Below are positions 6,652 through 6,839 of a DNA stretch of 6,839 bases, piece by piece; within the stretch, counting starts at the first letter, position 1; each line of letters opens with the position of its first letter. Origin of the DNA: an uncultured Oscillibacter sp. Lineage in GTDB: Bacteria; Bacillota; Clostridia; Oscillospirales; Oscillospiraceae. The notes beneath the pieces were generated by a model. That model saw only the letters and a program-made list of their open reading frames with translations. It had not been told where the DNA came from and did no database searches. The position numbers and the translations under genes were made by a program. The stretch lies in NCBI GenBank assembly GCA_900544105.1, contig UQUC01000094.1, positions 1 through 6,839 of the forward strand, given 5' to 3'.

Positions 6652-6667
6652 AACGCTTCTGAGCGTT
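6652..6667 (-). terminator. Small hairpin with short U-run on the minus strand
   Basis: AACGCT (6652-6657) pairs with AGCGTT (6662-6667) around loop TCTG. Read on the minus strand, the stem runs into TTTTC, which gives a weak terminator shape. A six-base stem is marginal. Confidence 0.2.
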
Positions 6668-6758
6668 CGCATACCCTGACCCACTTTTGACCCAGGATCC
6701 GAAAAAAGCGGGCAGGGCTGGACGGAAACAATGGAAAATCCGCCGAGCGAACGGTGGT

Positions 6759-6795
6759 AAAAAGCACAAATCGGAGCCGAAACAACTCCGATTTG
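6759..6795 (-). terminator. Intrinsic terminator for minus-strand transcripts
   Basis: CAAATCGGAG (6767-6776) pairs perfectly with CTCCGATTTG (6786-6795) around a nine-base loop. On the minus strand the stem is followed by TGC and five T (complement of 6759-6763). It would stop transcripts entering from beyond the right end of the window. The plus-strand side lacks a U-tract. Confidence 0.55.
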
Positions 6796-6808
6796 CCCTT
6801 GAGACTGC

Positions 6809-6839
6809 CTCATAACCCGGAGGTCGCAGGTTCGAGTCC
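6809..6839 (+). other. 3' half of a tRNA-Met (CAT) gene, candidate attachment site (attR-like)
   Basis: From 6809 the sequence reads as an anticodon loop CTCATAA (anticodon CAT, 6811-6813). It is followed by the 3' anticodon stem CCCGG, a variable loop AGGTC, and a T arm starting GCAGG-TTCGAGT-CC that runs off the window. The five bases before the loop (ACTGC) cannot pair with CCCGG, and no D arm or acceptor strand lies upstream, so this is only the 3' half. Tyrosine recombinases often integrate in tRNA genes from the anticodon loop onward and leave a displaced 3' fragment at the far end of the element. By that rule the element lies to the left and the flanking chromosome to the right. Confidence 0.6.

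Larger units (their letters stand above)
6507..6808. other. Intergenic tail with several hairpins, no gene
   Basis: No open frame here has a ribosome site or a recognisable protein. The stretch carries a small dyad, CGTTC-C-GAACG (6533-6543), and three clearer hairpins listed separately. This density of inverted repeats is unlike the rest of the window and suits terminators or an intergenic repeat element next to an integration boundary. Confidence 0.5.

Noticed and set aside
6300..6785. Minus-strand open frame of 161 codons overlapping the regulator end and tail
   Set aside because: It runs antisense through the LysR gene and across several hairpins, and has no supported start or recognisable protein.
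6801..6839. Intron-split tRNA with a group I intron upstream of the 3' exon
   Set aside because: I see no group I core elements or 5' tRNA exon in the preceding sequence; an integration remnant is simpler.
1..6839. CRISPR array, integrase, transposase or toxin-antitoxin pair
   Set aside because: No regularly spaced direct repeats, no recombinase or transposase motifs and no such gene pair were found on either strand.

Overview
The window looks like chromosomal DNA of a Bacillota (Clostridia-type) gut or anaerobic bacterium. The signs are strong AGGAGG-like ribosome binding sites, a moderately GC-rich operon, a YfcC-type carrier next to an M20 hydrolase, and a YczE/YitT-like membrane protein. 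This assignment is an inference; no rRNA or marker gene is present, and I would not name a genus.

Layout, left to right. Positions 1-520 hold no gene I can support; they contain a few inverted repeats and a 19-bp dyad. A 15-codon ORF with a near-perfect Shine-Dalgarno lies at 568-521 (minus). A minus-strand operon is then read from right to left: a PLP-dependent cystathionine/methionine lyase-family enzyme (5325-4126), an M20 metallo-hydrolase (4040-2838), a YfcC/DcuC-superfamily carrier (2763-1372) and a YczE-family membrane protein (1287-616). Gaps are 74-85 nt, and two of the three contain strong hairpins. A LysR-family regulator (5580-6506, plus) is divergent from the operon across a 254-nt control region. 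The last 333 nt hold several hairpins and end in the 3' half of a CAT-anticodon tRNA that has no 5' half.

How the genes fit together (inference). The carrier would import an amino-acid-like substrate. The M20 enzyme would remove an acyl, carbamoyl or peptide group. The PLP enzyme would then eliminate or cleave at the beta or gamma carbon, for example releasing a thiol, ammonia and a keto acid. The LysR protein probably senses the substrate or a product and activates the operon from a box about 66 nt upstream of the predicted start point. N-acylated or peptide-linked sulfur amino acids and S-conjugates are attractive candidate substrates but unproven.

The tRNA remnant at the right end looks like the displaced copy left by site-specific integration into a tRNA-Met gene. 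This would make the regulator-operon unit cargo near the end of an integrated element. No integrase is present in the window.
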